A stretch of DNA of 5,572 nt from Candidatus Hydrogenedentota bacterium. GTDB lineage: Bacteria > Hydrogenedentota > Hydrogenedentia > Hydrogenedentales > CAITNO01. The first letter of the stretch is position 1; each line of letters opens with the position of its first letter. Position numbers and translations under genes: made by a program. The stretch lies in contig SLFT01000307.1 of the NCBI GenBank assembly GCA_007124105.1, positions 1 to 5,572 of the forward strand. The letters are read 5' to 3'. Below the pieces are notes generated by a model. The model was not told the origin of the DNA. It did not search any database and saw only the letters and a list, made by a program, of their open reading frames with translations. Below, one piece after another: positions 1 to 4,688 of the stretch.

Positions 1-5
1 GACAG

Positions 6-776
6 ATGGCGGAGCATACGCTTATACTAGCGGCGGACACCAGTACACGCCATTGTACGGTGGCCGTGTGCCGTTGCCATGCAGAGCATGGCTGCGAGAC
101 ACTGGCGCAAATAAGCGTTGAGCAGCGAAAACTGCACGCCGAACGGCTGATGCATACAATGCAAGTTGCACTTGACGCGTGTGATTTTGCTCTCTCCTCC
201 ATAGACTGCCTGGCAATCAGTATCGGCCCGGGGTCTTTTACGGGATTACGCGTTGGCGCCGCGGCATGGAAGGGTCTTGCCTTTGCGCTGGAACTCCCAC
301 TTGTTGCAGTTCCCACTTTGGACGCCATGAGTTTGTTAAATGCCGTTTCTGACGGTATTGTTATCCCCATGATTGACGCGCGGATGGACGAGGTGTTTGG
401 CGCGGCGTATAGTTTTACGTGCGGTCGCCGCGAGAAGTTGACCCCTGATCGCGTTTGCGCTGTGGAGGAATTACTTTCCGGGGATTACGCGCGTGCGGTC
501 CCCTTGATTGTGTTGGGCGACGGCGCGCAACGATACCGCGAGCGCATACACGCGCTCGCGCCGCACGCCTGTTTTGCCGATCTCCCCTGCGGCGTTCCAC
601 GGGCAGATGCTGTTGCGCGAGAAGGCTACGCGCTGCTGTGTTCAGGAACAGAAACGGATGCCGCGCAGGTCGCGCCTCGCTATTTGCGGGCATCCCAGGC
701 AGAGCAGACGCGCGCGCGACAAGCACTAAACCCAACGAGCGCCACGCCGACTGGCAGCGCGATTGCGTCCGGATAA
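6..776 (+). CDS. tsaB: tRNA threonylcarbamoyladenosine biosynthesis protein TsaB
   Basis: TsaB is the non-catalytic partner that dimerises with TsaD and, with TsaE, transfers the threonylcarbamoyl group onto A37 of ANN-decoding tRNAs in the cytoplasm. The 256-residue protein starts with the ASKHA-type strand ILAADTST (7-14). It carries the family signature GPGSFTGLRVG at 74-84, preceded by LAISI, and a helix with LHAERLMHTM (43-52) where relatives have HSE-LLP. DARMDEVF (124-131) matches the conserved D-A-R-x-x-E-V segment. It lacks the metal-binding histidine motif of TsaD, which separates it from that paralogue. Length is close to the usual 220-250, with a low-complexity Ala/Thr/Ser tail (about 232-256) that looks dispensable. 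The ATG at position 6 gives the normal family N-terminus, but only five bases lie upstream, so its ribosome binding site cannot be judged. rimI follows 16 nt later, an arrangement common in bacteria. tsaD and tsaE are not in the window. Confidence 0.95.
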   Translation: MAEHTLILAADTSTRHCTVAVCRCHAEHGCETLAQISVEQRKLHAERLMHTMQVALDACDFALSSIDCLAISIGPGSFTGLRVGAAAWKGLAFALELPLVAVPTLDAMSLLNAVSDGIVIPMIDARMDEVFGAAYSFTCGRREKLTPDRVCAVEELLSGDYARAVPLIVLGDGAQRYRERIHALAPHACFADLPCGVPRADAVAREGYALLCSGTETDAAQVAPRYLRASQAEQTRARQALNPTSATPTGSAIASG

Positions 777-783
777 AGAGGAG
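775..783 (+). promoter_or_regulatory. Ribosome binding site of rimI
   Basis: AAAGAGGAG overlaps the last two bases of the tsaB stop codon and lies 9 nt before the ATG at 793. It decides the start in favour of 793 over the in-frame TTG at 763, which would add ten residues inside tsaB. The overlap suggests that rimI is translated from the tsaB transcript, possibly coupled to it. Confidence 0.75.
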
Positions 784-792
784 TCGCGCATC

Positions 793-1263
793 ATGGCGAT
801 TCAGGAACAGCAGTCCTTGTATTTTACCCCGATGACGCTTGGGCATATCCCGCATGTCTTGCATATTGAACGGGATGCATATCCTGAGCCCTGGACATTC
901 AATATGCTGCGCAAAGAACTCGAAAATGAATGCAGTTACTTCTGTTTGATGTATGAAGACAATATGCTTGCCGGCTACGGCGGCTATTGGCTTATCCTGG
1001 ACGAGGCGCACGTAACACGTGTAACCGTAACGCCTGTTCGTCGTGGAAAAGGCCTCTCAAAAATGCTGATGCACCATATTATGCGACGGGCGGAGAACGC
1101 TGGCGCCCGATGCCTTCGTCTTGAGGTACGGGAAAGCAATATTGCCGCTATTCGCCTGTACGAAACGCTCGGTTTTTTGACGGAAGGGCGACGCATCGGT
1201 TACTACCAGCGCAGCAACGAAAACGCCCTTGTGATGTCTAAAGAAATCAAGAGGTATGCATAA
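793..1263 (+). CDS. rimI: Ribosomal protein S18 alanine N-acetyltransferase RimI
   Basis: This is a GNAT-fold enzyme that moves an acetyl group from acetyl-CoA to the N-terminal alanine of ribosomal protein S18; some homologues also acetylate other proteins. The 156-residue length is typical (about 150). Visible motifs in order are an N-terminal substrate-side region with AYPEPWT (29-35), DEAHVTRVTVTP (70-81) forming the central strand, and the acetyl-CoA pyrophosphate loop RRGKGL (83-88). The block LRLEVRESNIAAIRLYETLGF (108-128) and GRRIGYY (132-138) follow. By alignment with E. coli RimI, the general base would be E111 and the general acid Y123, with the same 12-residue spacing as E103 and Y115 there. 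The ATG at 793 is chosen for its AAAGAGGAG ribosome binding site. Adjacency to tsaB supports RimI rather than a generic GNAT, although the exact protein substrate cannot be read from sequence. Confidence 0.92.
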   Translation: MAIQEQQSLYFTPMTLGHIPHVLHIERDAYPEPWTFNMLRKELENECSYFCLMYEDNMLAGYGGYWLILDEAHVTRVTVTPVRRGKGLSKMLMHHIMRRAENAGARCLRLEVRESNIAAIRLYETLGFLTEGRRIGYYQRSNENALVMSKEIKRYA

Positions 1264-1291
1264 CCCGGCGACGCTCCCCCGGGGATAAAGT

Positions 1292-1316
1292 CTTTGGGAT
1301 AGGCGAATATCCAAGG
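1292..1316 (+). other. Stem-loop in the rimI-ubiE intergenic region
   Basis: CTTT-G-GGATA (1292-1301) pairs with TATCCAAGG (1308-1316) around the six-base loop GGCGAA. This gives about nine base pairs with one bulged G (1296) and one U-G pair. No T-run follows, so it is a poor intrinsic terminator. It could be a processing site, an mRNA-stabilising structure, or part of the ubiE leader. A second, weaker GC-rich pairing (CCCGG 1264-1268 with CCGGG 1279-1283) sits directly after the rimI stop. No recognisable promoter was found in this 121-nt gap. Confidence 0.4.
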
Positions 1317-1346
1317 CGACTACTGTGTGAGTTAGGGGTTCCTGCC

Positions 1347-1388
1347 GTGATTACGTGTTGTTTACGCAAAAAGAACAAACGTTTATGA
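1347..1388 (+). CDS. Possible 13-codon leader ORF overlapping the ubiE start
   Basis: GTG at 1347 opens a 13-codon frame, MITCCLRKKNKRL, ending in TGA at 1386-1388. That stop overlaps the ubiE ATG (1385-1387) in the ATGA arrangement typical of translational coupling. AGGGG at 1334-1338 lies 8 nt before the GTG and is the best ribosome binding site in the leader, whereas the ubiE ATG has only a weak A-rich tract before it. The peptide is basic with tandem Cys codons. I infer a coupling or leader peptide role. It is short enough to arise by chance, and I recognise no family. Confidence 0.3.
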   Translation: MITCCLRKKNKRL

Positions 1389-2095
1389 CTGATAAAGAAC
1401 GCAGCCAGATTCAGCGCATGTTTGACGCCATTGCCTTCCGATACGATTGCGTTAACCGCTTATTATCGTTGCGCCGTGACGTTGCCTGGCGAAAAGCGAT
1501 GGCTTGTGCGCTGCCCCGCAAACCAGACCTGCGCATACTGGACCTGGCCGCCGGCACAGGGGATGTTGCGATGACCTTGCTGAAAAAGTGCCGCACTATT
1601 GAGCACATTATTGGCGCAGATGTTTCGCTTCAGATGCTGCGTCACGCGCAAAAAAAACAAGGGCGCGCCAAGGTTTCTGACGCCGTCTCCTTTGTGCAGG
1701 CAGACGCGGCTGCACTGTGCTGGGCCGGGAACACGTTTGATGTGGTTACAGTTGCTTTTGGTGTGCGCAATTTTACGGAACTTGGAATTGGATTATCTGA
1801 GATTCATCGTGTCTTGCGTCCCCGCGGTTACGCCATTATCCTCGAGTTCAGCATGCCGGAAAACCCGTTGGTTCGCGCCGCCTATTTGCTTTATTTTCGG
1901 CATATTCTTCCGCGTGTAGGCGGCTTAATAAGCCGACAGCCAGATGCGTACCGTTATCTTAATCGTTCGGTGGAAGCGTTCCCCTGTGGGCAAGACTTCT
2001 GCGGTCTTCTTCTGAAAGCGGGGCTGGTTAGCGTACAGGCCCAGCCGCTTACTTGCGGAATCGCTACATTATATATTGCTCAAAAACCAGTTTGA
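1385..2095 (+). CDS. ubiE: Demethylmenaquinone / 2-methoxy-6-polyprenyl-1,4-benzoquinol methyltransferase UbiE (MenG)
   Basis: This is a class I SAM-dependent C-methyltransferase that converts demethylmenaquinone to menaquinone, and in ubiquinone-making organisms also the C-methylation of the benzoquinol ring. The 236-residue protein begins with the family N-terminus, including RMFDAIAFRYDCVNRLLS (11-28), then W35. SAM motif I is ILDLAAGTGDVA (51-62) and the acidic residue after strand 2 is D79 in GADVS. QADAAAL (105-111) and AFGVRNF (124-130) follow, then HRVLRPRGYAIILEFSMP (141-158) and RYLNRSVEAFP (190-200). The position usually held by His in the first signature is Asp here (D32), a substitution I recall in other members. 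The ATG at 1385 is preferred because it reproduces the family start; a GTG at 1355 would add ten residues with poor spacing to AGGGG. No other quinone gene is visible, so menaquinone versus ubiquinone cannot be settled here. Confidence 0.93.
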   Translation: MTDKERSQIQRMFDAIAFRYDCVNRLLSLRRDVAWRKAMACALPRKPDLRILDLAAGTGDVAMTLLKKCRTIEHIIGADVSLQMLRHAQKKQGRAKVSDAVSFVQADAAALCWAGNTFDVVTVAFGVRNFTELGIGLSEIHRVLRPRGYAIILEFSMPENPLVRAAYLLYFRHILPRVGGLISRQPDAYRYLNRSVEAFPCGQDFCGLLLKAGLVSVQAQPLTCGIATLYIAQKPV

Positions 2096-2106
2096 GCTGA
2101 GGTTTT
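2083..2106 (+). terminator. Weak terminator-like hairpin at the end of ubiE
   Basis: AAAACC (2083-2088) pairs with GGTTTT (2101-2106). AG (2089-2090) with CT (2097-2098) extends the stem past a two-base bulge. The stem spans the ubiE stop codon, and the T-run forms its 3' arm rather than following it, so the structure is AT-rich and weak. It could stop transcription inefficiently or simply protect the mRNA end. Confidence 0.25.
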
Positions 2107-2203
2107 AGAGAAACGCCGAATACATTTCCATTCTCCTTGCGCCACGGGATAGTTTCAGAGTAACATTACCTCATATAGATCAAGATTCTTGCGGCCCAGG
2201 CGC

Positions 2204-2231
2204 CTTGCCATCACACTGGAAATCAGGCAAG
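2204..2231 (+). repeat. 6-bp inverted repeat in the leader of the three-helix protein gene
   Basis: CTTGCC (2204-2209) and GGCAAG (2226-2231) form a perfect inverted repeat around a 16-base loop within the 178-nt gap between ubiE and the next gene. It could be an operator or RNA hairpin, but six pairs are not far above chance. The gap also contains the -10-like TATAGA at 2174-2179 without a matching -35 element. Confidence 0.2.
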
Positions 2232-2257
2232 ATACGCAGACGTCGCCCTAATAACAG

Positions 2258-2264
2258 AAGAGGA
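2258..2264 (+). promoter_or_regulatory. Ribosome binding site setting a GTG start at 2274
   Basis: AAGAGGA lies 9 nt before GTG 2274. It argues for that GTG and against the in-frame TTG at 2205, which has no comparable site and would add a strongly basic stretch unlike the rest of the protein. Confidence 0.65.
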
Positions 2265-2273
2265 TCAGTTGAA

Positions 2274-2795
2274 GTGACAGATAGTAAACAAGATGACAAG
2301 TCAACCAACGAAACACTTAGTTTTGAAGCCATCACCGCTGAAATCGGCGACGTTTCCATTCCTGTTAAGGACGAAAGCGACAAAGAAGCCACAGCGCAGC
2401 CGGACACTTTTGGCGATATTGGCGGCACTGTCATGGTTGACGAAACAGCGCCTGCACGCACCCCTGTCAGCCACGATATGCAGGACCGTCTAAATAGTCG
2501 CGTACTTACAGGCGGTTCGCCGCAATCACGACCCGTCTGGGTGGAAGGGCTTGCCTGTGGCATACTGGCGGGTCTAGTCATGGCGCCTGTGGTTTTGCGT
2601 ATCGCCTTGGTGCAGTACCAGCCCTGGATATCTTATATGGCGATATTGCTCTCAGGGGGCGCGGCGTTGTGGAGCCTTTACGGGTTACAGGTAGAAGAAA
2701 CAACAGAAGGACGGCGCATGTGTGTTGTGAGCGCCGCTATCTGTATCGCGGTGATGGTGGTTGCATTCCTGGTGCGGCACCCGCCGAGTCCATGA
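2274..2795 (+). CDS. Hypothetical protein with acidic N-terminus and three membrane helices
   Basis: I do not recognise this 173-residue protein. Residues 1-88 are hydrophilic, rich in Asp, Glu, Ser and Thr, without obvious hydrophobic core positions, and are probably disordered. Residues 89-167 carry three hydrophobic segments: about 90-112 (GLACGILAGLVMAPVVL), 117-138 (PWISYMAILLSGGAALWSL) and 149-167 (CVVSAAICIAVMVVAFLV). Short linkers separate them, the second being QVEETTEGRR. There is no signal peptide, so the protein most likely sits in the inner membrane with the long acidic tail as a soluble extension; which side is unclear. The GTG at 2274 is chosen for its AAGAGGA ribosome binding site. 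It stands 178 nt after ubiE and 202 nt before the next gene, so it may be its own transcription unit. Nothing in the sequence indicates an enzymatic function. Confidence 0.75.
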   Translation: MTDSKQDDKSTNETLSFEAITAEIGDVSIPVKDESDKEATAQPDTFGDIGGTVMVDETAPARTPVSHDMQDRLNSRVLTGGSPQSRPVWVEGLACGILAGLVMAPVVLRIALVQYQPWISYMAILLSGGAALWSLYGLQVEETTEGRRMCVVSAAICIAVMVVAFLVRHPPSP

Positions 2796-2825
2796 ATAAA
2801 GTTTTAGGAATCGTGCCGTTGTCAT

Positions 2826-2831
2826 TATAAA
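2826..2831 (+). promoter_or_regulatory. Possible -10 element upstream of the small membrane protein gene
   Basis: TATAAA matches five of six bases of the sigma-70 -10 consensus. No good -35 hexamer stands 16-18 bases upstream; the closest, TTAGGA at 2804-2809, matches three of six. If used, the transcript would start near 2838 and include both downstream hairpins, the small ORF at 2998 and possibly the ceramidase-like gene. Confidence 0.22.
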
Positions 2832-2844
2832 AGAGTTCGATCAG

Positions 2845-2869
2845 CCGAAACTCCAGGAGGCTCTTTCGG
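2845..2869 (+). repeat. Hairpin-forming inverted repeat
   Basis: CCGAAA (2845-2850) pairs perfectly with TTTCGG (2864-2869). Within the loop CTC (2851-2853) can pair with GAG (2857-2859), giving up to nine pairs with a four-base bulge. An alternative pairing AGCC/GGCT (2843-2846 with 2859-2862) competes. No T-run follows, so it is not a classical terminator for the preceding gene. It lies inside the possible transposase remnant. Confidence 0.35.
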
Positions 2870-2934
2870 AAATCTGGTTCATAGCCCGCCAAGGGATGCC
2901 GTGGCCGCGTTGATAACAACTACATTAGCGATTT

Positions 2935-2982
2935 GCGCATGAAAAGTTCCGACCGAGCCCTTTTGAGTTTTCTTTCATGCGC
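2935..2982 (+). promoter_or_regulatory. Perfect 10-bp stem-loop in the 5' leader of the small membrane protein
   Basis: GCGCATGAAA (2935-2944) and TTTCATGCGC (2973-2982) form a perfect ten-base-pair stem around a 28-nt loop, ending two bases before the ribosome binding site at 2985. The loop contains CCTTTT (2959-2964), complementary to AAAAGG (2985-2990), the core of that site. Stem and loop pairing together would make an H-type pseudoknot hiding the ribosome binding site. This suggests translational control, but no known riboswitch class is recognised, and a DNA operator is an alternative reading of the inverted repeat. Confidence 0.45.
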
Positions 2983-2984
2983 CG

Positions 2985-2992
2985 AAAAGGAG
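2985..2992 (+). promoter_or_regulatory. Ribosome binding site of the small membrane protein
   Basis: AAAAGGAG stands 5 nt before ATG 2998 and 11 nt before the second in-frame ATG at 3004. It supports translation of an ORF that would otherwise be dismissed as too short, and is one of the strongest ribosome binding sites in the window. Confidence 0.65.
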
Positions 2993-2997
2993 TGTTT

Positions 2998-3111
2998 ATG
3001 GAAATGATAAACGTGGTGGATATTGTTGCGTTTGTAGTTGAGCATAAATGGTGGTTCGTAGCGCTTATCCCTTTTGCCCTCGCTGTGGTCGTTTTGAAAT
3101 TGCGCGGCTAG
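2998..3111 (+). CDS. 37-residue single-span membrane protein, unknown function
   Basis: ATG 2998 to TAG 3109-3111 encodes 37 residues starting MEMINVVDIVAFVVEHKWWF. The first part (1-17) is mildly amphipathic with D8, E15 and H16. A Trp pair (18-19) that suits a membrane interface leads into a hydrophobic span of about residues 19-33. The end is KLRG, a positively charged tail suggesting a cytoplasmic C-terminus. Support for expression comes from the AAAAGGAG site at a 5-nt spacing. The ORF overlaps a TTG/ATG-rich upstream extension of the ceramidase-like frame (in-frame ATG at 3048), but that extension has no ribosome binding site and lies before the signal peptide. The protein is followed 59 nt later by the ceramidase-like gene. 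I recognise no family. Small single-span proteins often regulate membrane complexes or act as toxins, but nothing here selects a role. Confidence 0.6.
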   Translation: MEMINVVDIVAFVVEHKWWFVALIPFALAVVVLKLRG

Positions 3112-3120
3112 CGCCTTTTT
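3102..3120 (+). terminator. Weak terminator or attenuator overlapping the small ORF stop
   Basis: GCGC (3102-3105) and GCGC (3111-3114) form a short GC stem with a five-base loop, followed by C and five T residues (3116-3120). The stem is only four pairs, so termination would be partial at best. Its position, on the stop codon of the 37-codon gene and 51 nt before the ceramidase-like start, would suit attenuation between the two genes. Confidence 0.25.
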
Positions 3121-3156
3121 ACGCAAAACATGTTGTGCGCGCTGGCGCTCGGCATA

Positions 3157-3163
3157 GAAGGAG
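3157..3163 (+). promoter_or_regulatory. Ribosome binding site of the ceramidase-like gene
   Basis: GAAGGAG lies 7 nt before ATG 3171. It fixes the start at 3171, giving a clean signal peptide, and rejects the longer in-frame ATG at 3048, which would bury the signal peptide 41 residues inside the protein. Confidence 0.75.
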
Positions 3164-3170
3164 ACTGGTT

Positions 3171-4553
3171 ATGAGTTCGATAAGATGTTTTTTCTGTTGG
3201 GTCGCATTGATTGTATTCGTGTGTGTGGCCGTATCCTTGGCACAAGCGGAGGAAACAATGCCTGGGTTGCGCCTTGCGACTTTTGATATTGACGTTACGC
3301 CGCCTGTGGGTGCGCACATGGCATACGATCCCGTGATTCAAACCTGGGACATGAGTCTACGTGCGCGGGGCATTATACTGCTCGGGGCTGACACGCCAAT
3401 TGTCTTGTGCGCCGTGGACTGGATTGGCATAGGCAATGAGGGGCACGACGCCTTTCGCCAGGCCCTTGCTGATGGCGCGAACACCACTCCTGACCGGGTG
3501 GCGGTGCATACGGTGCATCAGCATGACGCGCCTGGCTGTGATTTTTCCGCGGAACGGCTGCTGAATGAGCATGGTGTTGACGCCCGGCGCTATAACGGCG
3601 ACTTCGCGCGTTCTGTGCTGGTGCGGTTGGAACAGGCTGTACGCAGCGGGCTGGAGAAGGCGCAACCGGTAACCCATCTTGGCCTGGGCGTTGCGCCGGT
3701 ATACGAGGTGGCGTCCAACCGGCGTATTATGAATGAGAATGACGAAGTGCGCGCTATGCGTTTCACCGCTTGCCGCGATGCGGCATTGCGCGCGGAGCCA
3801 GAAGGCGTAATAGACCCTGAGGTTTCTGTGATCAGTCTCTGGAACGAAGATACGCCCACAGCCGTGTTAAGTTACTATGCCTCGCATCCGCAAAGTTATT
3901 ATCGCACGGGTATTCCCAACCCTGATTTCCCCGGGGTGGCGCGGTTCTTGCGCCAACTGGCGACGCCCTCGGCGCTGCATGTTCATTTTACCGGCGCTGG
4001 CGGCAATATCGGAGCGGGCAAGTATAACGATGGTTCACCTGAGAATCGTTATGTCTTGGCCGAGCGGCTTGCGGACGGCATGAGTCGGGCATGGGAGAAC
4101 ACCGAACGCATGCCGCTGACGCCTTCGGATGTCGCATGGCGCGTGGCGCCCACCGCGCTGCCCGCTGCGCCCTGGTTGTCAATGGAAGAATTAAAGGCTG
4201 CATTGACAGAGCAGGAGGACCCGGCGGGAATCCTTGGGTATGCCACACGGCTGGCCTGGTTGGAACGACTTGCCGCCGGCCATAAGATAGACATCACCTG
4301 CCTCGTTCTTGGCCGTGCGCGCATCCTTCATACACCCGGGGAGTTGTTTGTGGAATATCAGCTGGCTGCTAAGGAGGCGCGCCCTGACTTATTTGTAGCC
4401 ATGGCTGCTTACGGCGACTACGCCACGGGCTATATTGGCACCACGGCGGCGTATGAAGAAGGCGGCTACGAAACCAGTGAACGGGCAAGCAACGTGGCCC
4501 CGGAAACGGAAGCCGTACTCATGGCGGCGATTCATGCACTGCTGAGTGATTGA
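3171..4553 (+). CDS. Exported neutral/alkaline ceramidase-like hydrolase
   Basis: The 460-residue protein belongs, by motif, to the neutral/alkaline non-lysosomal ceramidase N-terminal domain family. Characterised members are zinc amidases that split ceramide into sphingosine and fatty acid; many bacterial relatives have unknown substrates. A Sec signal peptide is clear: hydrophobic core about 7-23 and likely cleavage after AQA (24-26). Mature motifs in order are FDIDVTPPVG (38-47), VHTVHQHDAPG (112-122) where relatives read THTHSGP, SHPQSYY (238-244), NPDFPG (250-255), GAGGNIGAGKYN (275-286), TPGELFVEY (388-396) and YGDYATGYIGT (414-424) with GGYE at 431-434. By analogy with Pseudomonas ceramidase, zinc ligands would be a His in 113-118, H239, E391 and Y417. 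The C-terminal Ig-like domain of full ceramidases is absent, and the protein is shorter than their 640-700 residues. So the fold assignment is firm, but ceramide as substrate is uncertain. Confidence 0.85.
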   Translation: MSSIRCFFCWVALIVFVCVAVSLAQAEETMPGLRLATFDIDVTPPVGAHMAYDPVIQTWDMSLRARGIILLGADTPIVLCAVDWIGIGNEGHDAFRQALADGANTTPDRVAVHTVHQHDAPGCDFSAERLLNEHGVDARRYNGDFARSVLVRLEQAVRSGLEKAQPVTHLGLGVAPVYEVASNRRIMNENDEVRAMRFTACRDAALRAEPEGVIDPEVSVISLWNEDTPTAVLSYYASHPQSYYRTGIPNPDFPGVARFLRQLATPSALHVHFTGAGGNIGAGKYNDGSPENRYVLAERLADGMSRAWENTERMPLTPSDVAWRVAPTALPAAPWLSMEELKAALTEQEDPAGILGYATRLAWLERLAAGHKIDITCLVLGRARILHTPGELFVEYQLAAKEARPDLFVAMAAYGDYATGYIGTTAAYEEGGYETSERASNVAPETEAVLMAAIHALLSD

Positions 4554-4688
4554 AACGCATGACACATTCGCACTTGCTCGCGGCGCTCGGTGTATGTGAC
4601 AACCAGCATTCTTTGAAAGCAGTAGTTATATATGAAGTCCCTGTAGTATGGATAGCGGGTGTGGCCTGAAGGATATCGAGGAGTTGTT
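4554..4688 (+). other. Intergenic region with an imperfect inverted repeat
   Basis: This 135-nt gap holds an imperfect stem. GACACAT (4561-4567) pairs with ATGTGAC (4594-4600) with one A-A mismatch, and CAC (4571-4573) pairs with GTG (4590-4592) inside. No T-run follows, so a terminator for the ceramidase-like gene is possible but unproven. The AT-rich TATATA at 4627-4632 resembles a -10 box without a suitable -35. A 36-codon open frame starting at ATG 4559 fills most of the gap but has no ribosome binding site. Confidence 0.3.
4678..4683 (+). promoter_or_regulatory. Ribosome binding site setting a GTG start at 4689
   Basis: GAGGAG is 5 nt before GTG 4689. With this start the protein begins MKALVY, the usual N-terminus of medium-chain dehydrogenases, so the site and the family agree. 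Confidence 0.75.

Larger units (their letters stand above)
2800..2910 (+). pseudogene. Possible remnant of an IS5-type transposase N-terminus
   Basis: A 37-codon open frame without a usable start codon ends at TGA 2911 followed by further stops. Its C-terminal part, EIWFIARQGMPWPR, resembles the remembered consensus of the N-terminal DUF4096 region of IS5-group transposases (roughly ILWIARTGAPWRDLP): I, I, A, R, G, P and W align. No DDE catalytic region, terminal inverted repeats or target duplication can be seen, so at most this is a small eroded fragment. A chance match is the main alternative. Confidence 0.22.

Noticed and set aside
763..792. TTG start giving a longer RimI
   Set aside because: It would overlap the tsaB coding end, lacks its own ribosome binding site, and adds residues not found in the family. 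ATG 793 has AAAGAGGAG.
415..1011. Long minus-strand open frame of 198 codons across tsaB and rimI
   Set aside because: It lies opposite two well-identified genes, spans their junction, and its translation is Arg/His/Pro-rich with no recognisable motif. It is a shadow of GC-rich coding sequence.
2137..2179. Promoter-like hexamers TTGCGC, TAACAT and TATAGA before the three-helix gene
   Set aside because: No pair combines a good -35, a good -10 and a 16-18 base spacer. Each matches only three or four consensus positions.
2205..2273. TTG start extending the three-helix protein by 23 residues
   Set aside because: No ribosome binding site precedes it and the extension is unusually basic. GTG 2274 has AAGAGGA at good spacing.
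2792..2830. Twelve-codon ORF with ATG overlapping the stop of the three-helix gene
   Set aside because: It has no ribosome binding site and is too short to separate from chance; the ATGA overlap alone is not enough.
3048..3170. ATG start extending the ceramidase-like protein by 41 residues
   Set aside because: It would place the signal peptide inside the protein and overlap the small membrane ORF. ATG 3171 has GAAGGAG and a normal signal peptide.
4613..4649. TTGAAA with TATATA or TAGTAT as a promoter for the dehydrogenase
   Set aside because: TTGAAA is a fair -35, but the AT-rich boxes stand at 8 and 25 bases from it, not near 17.
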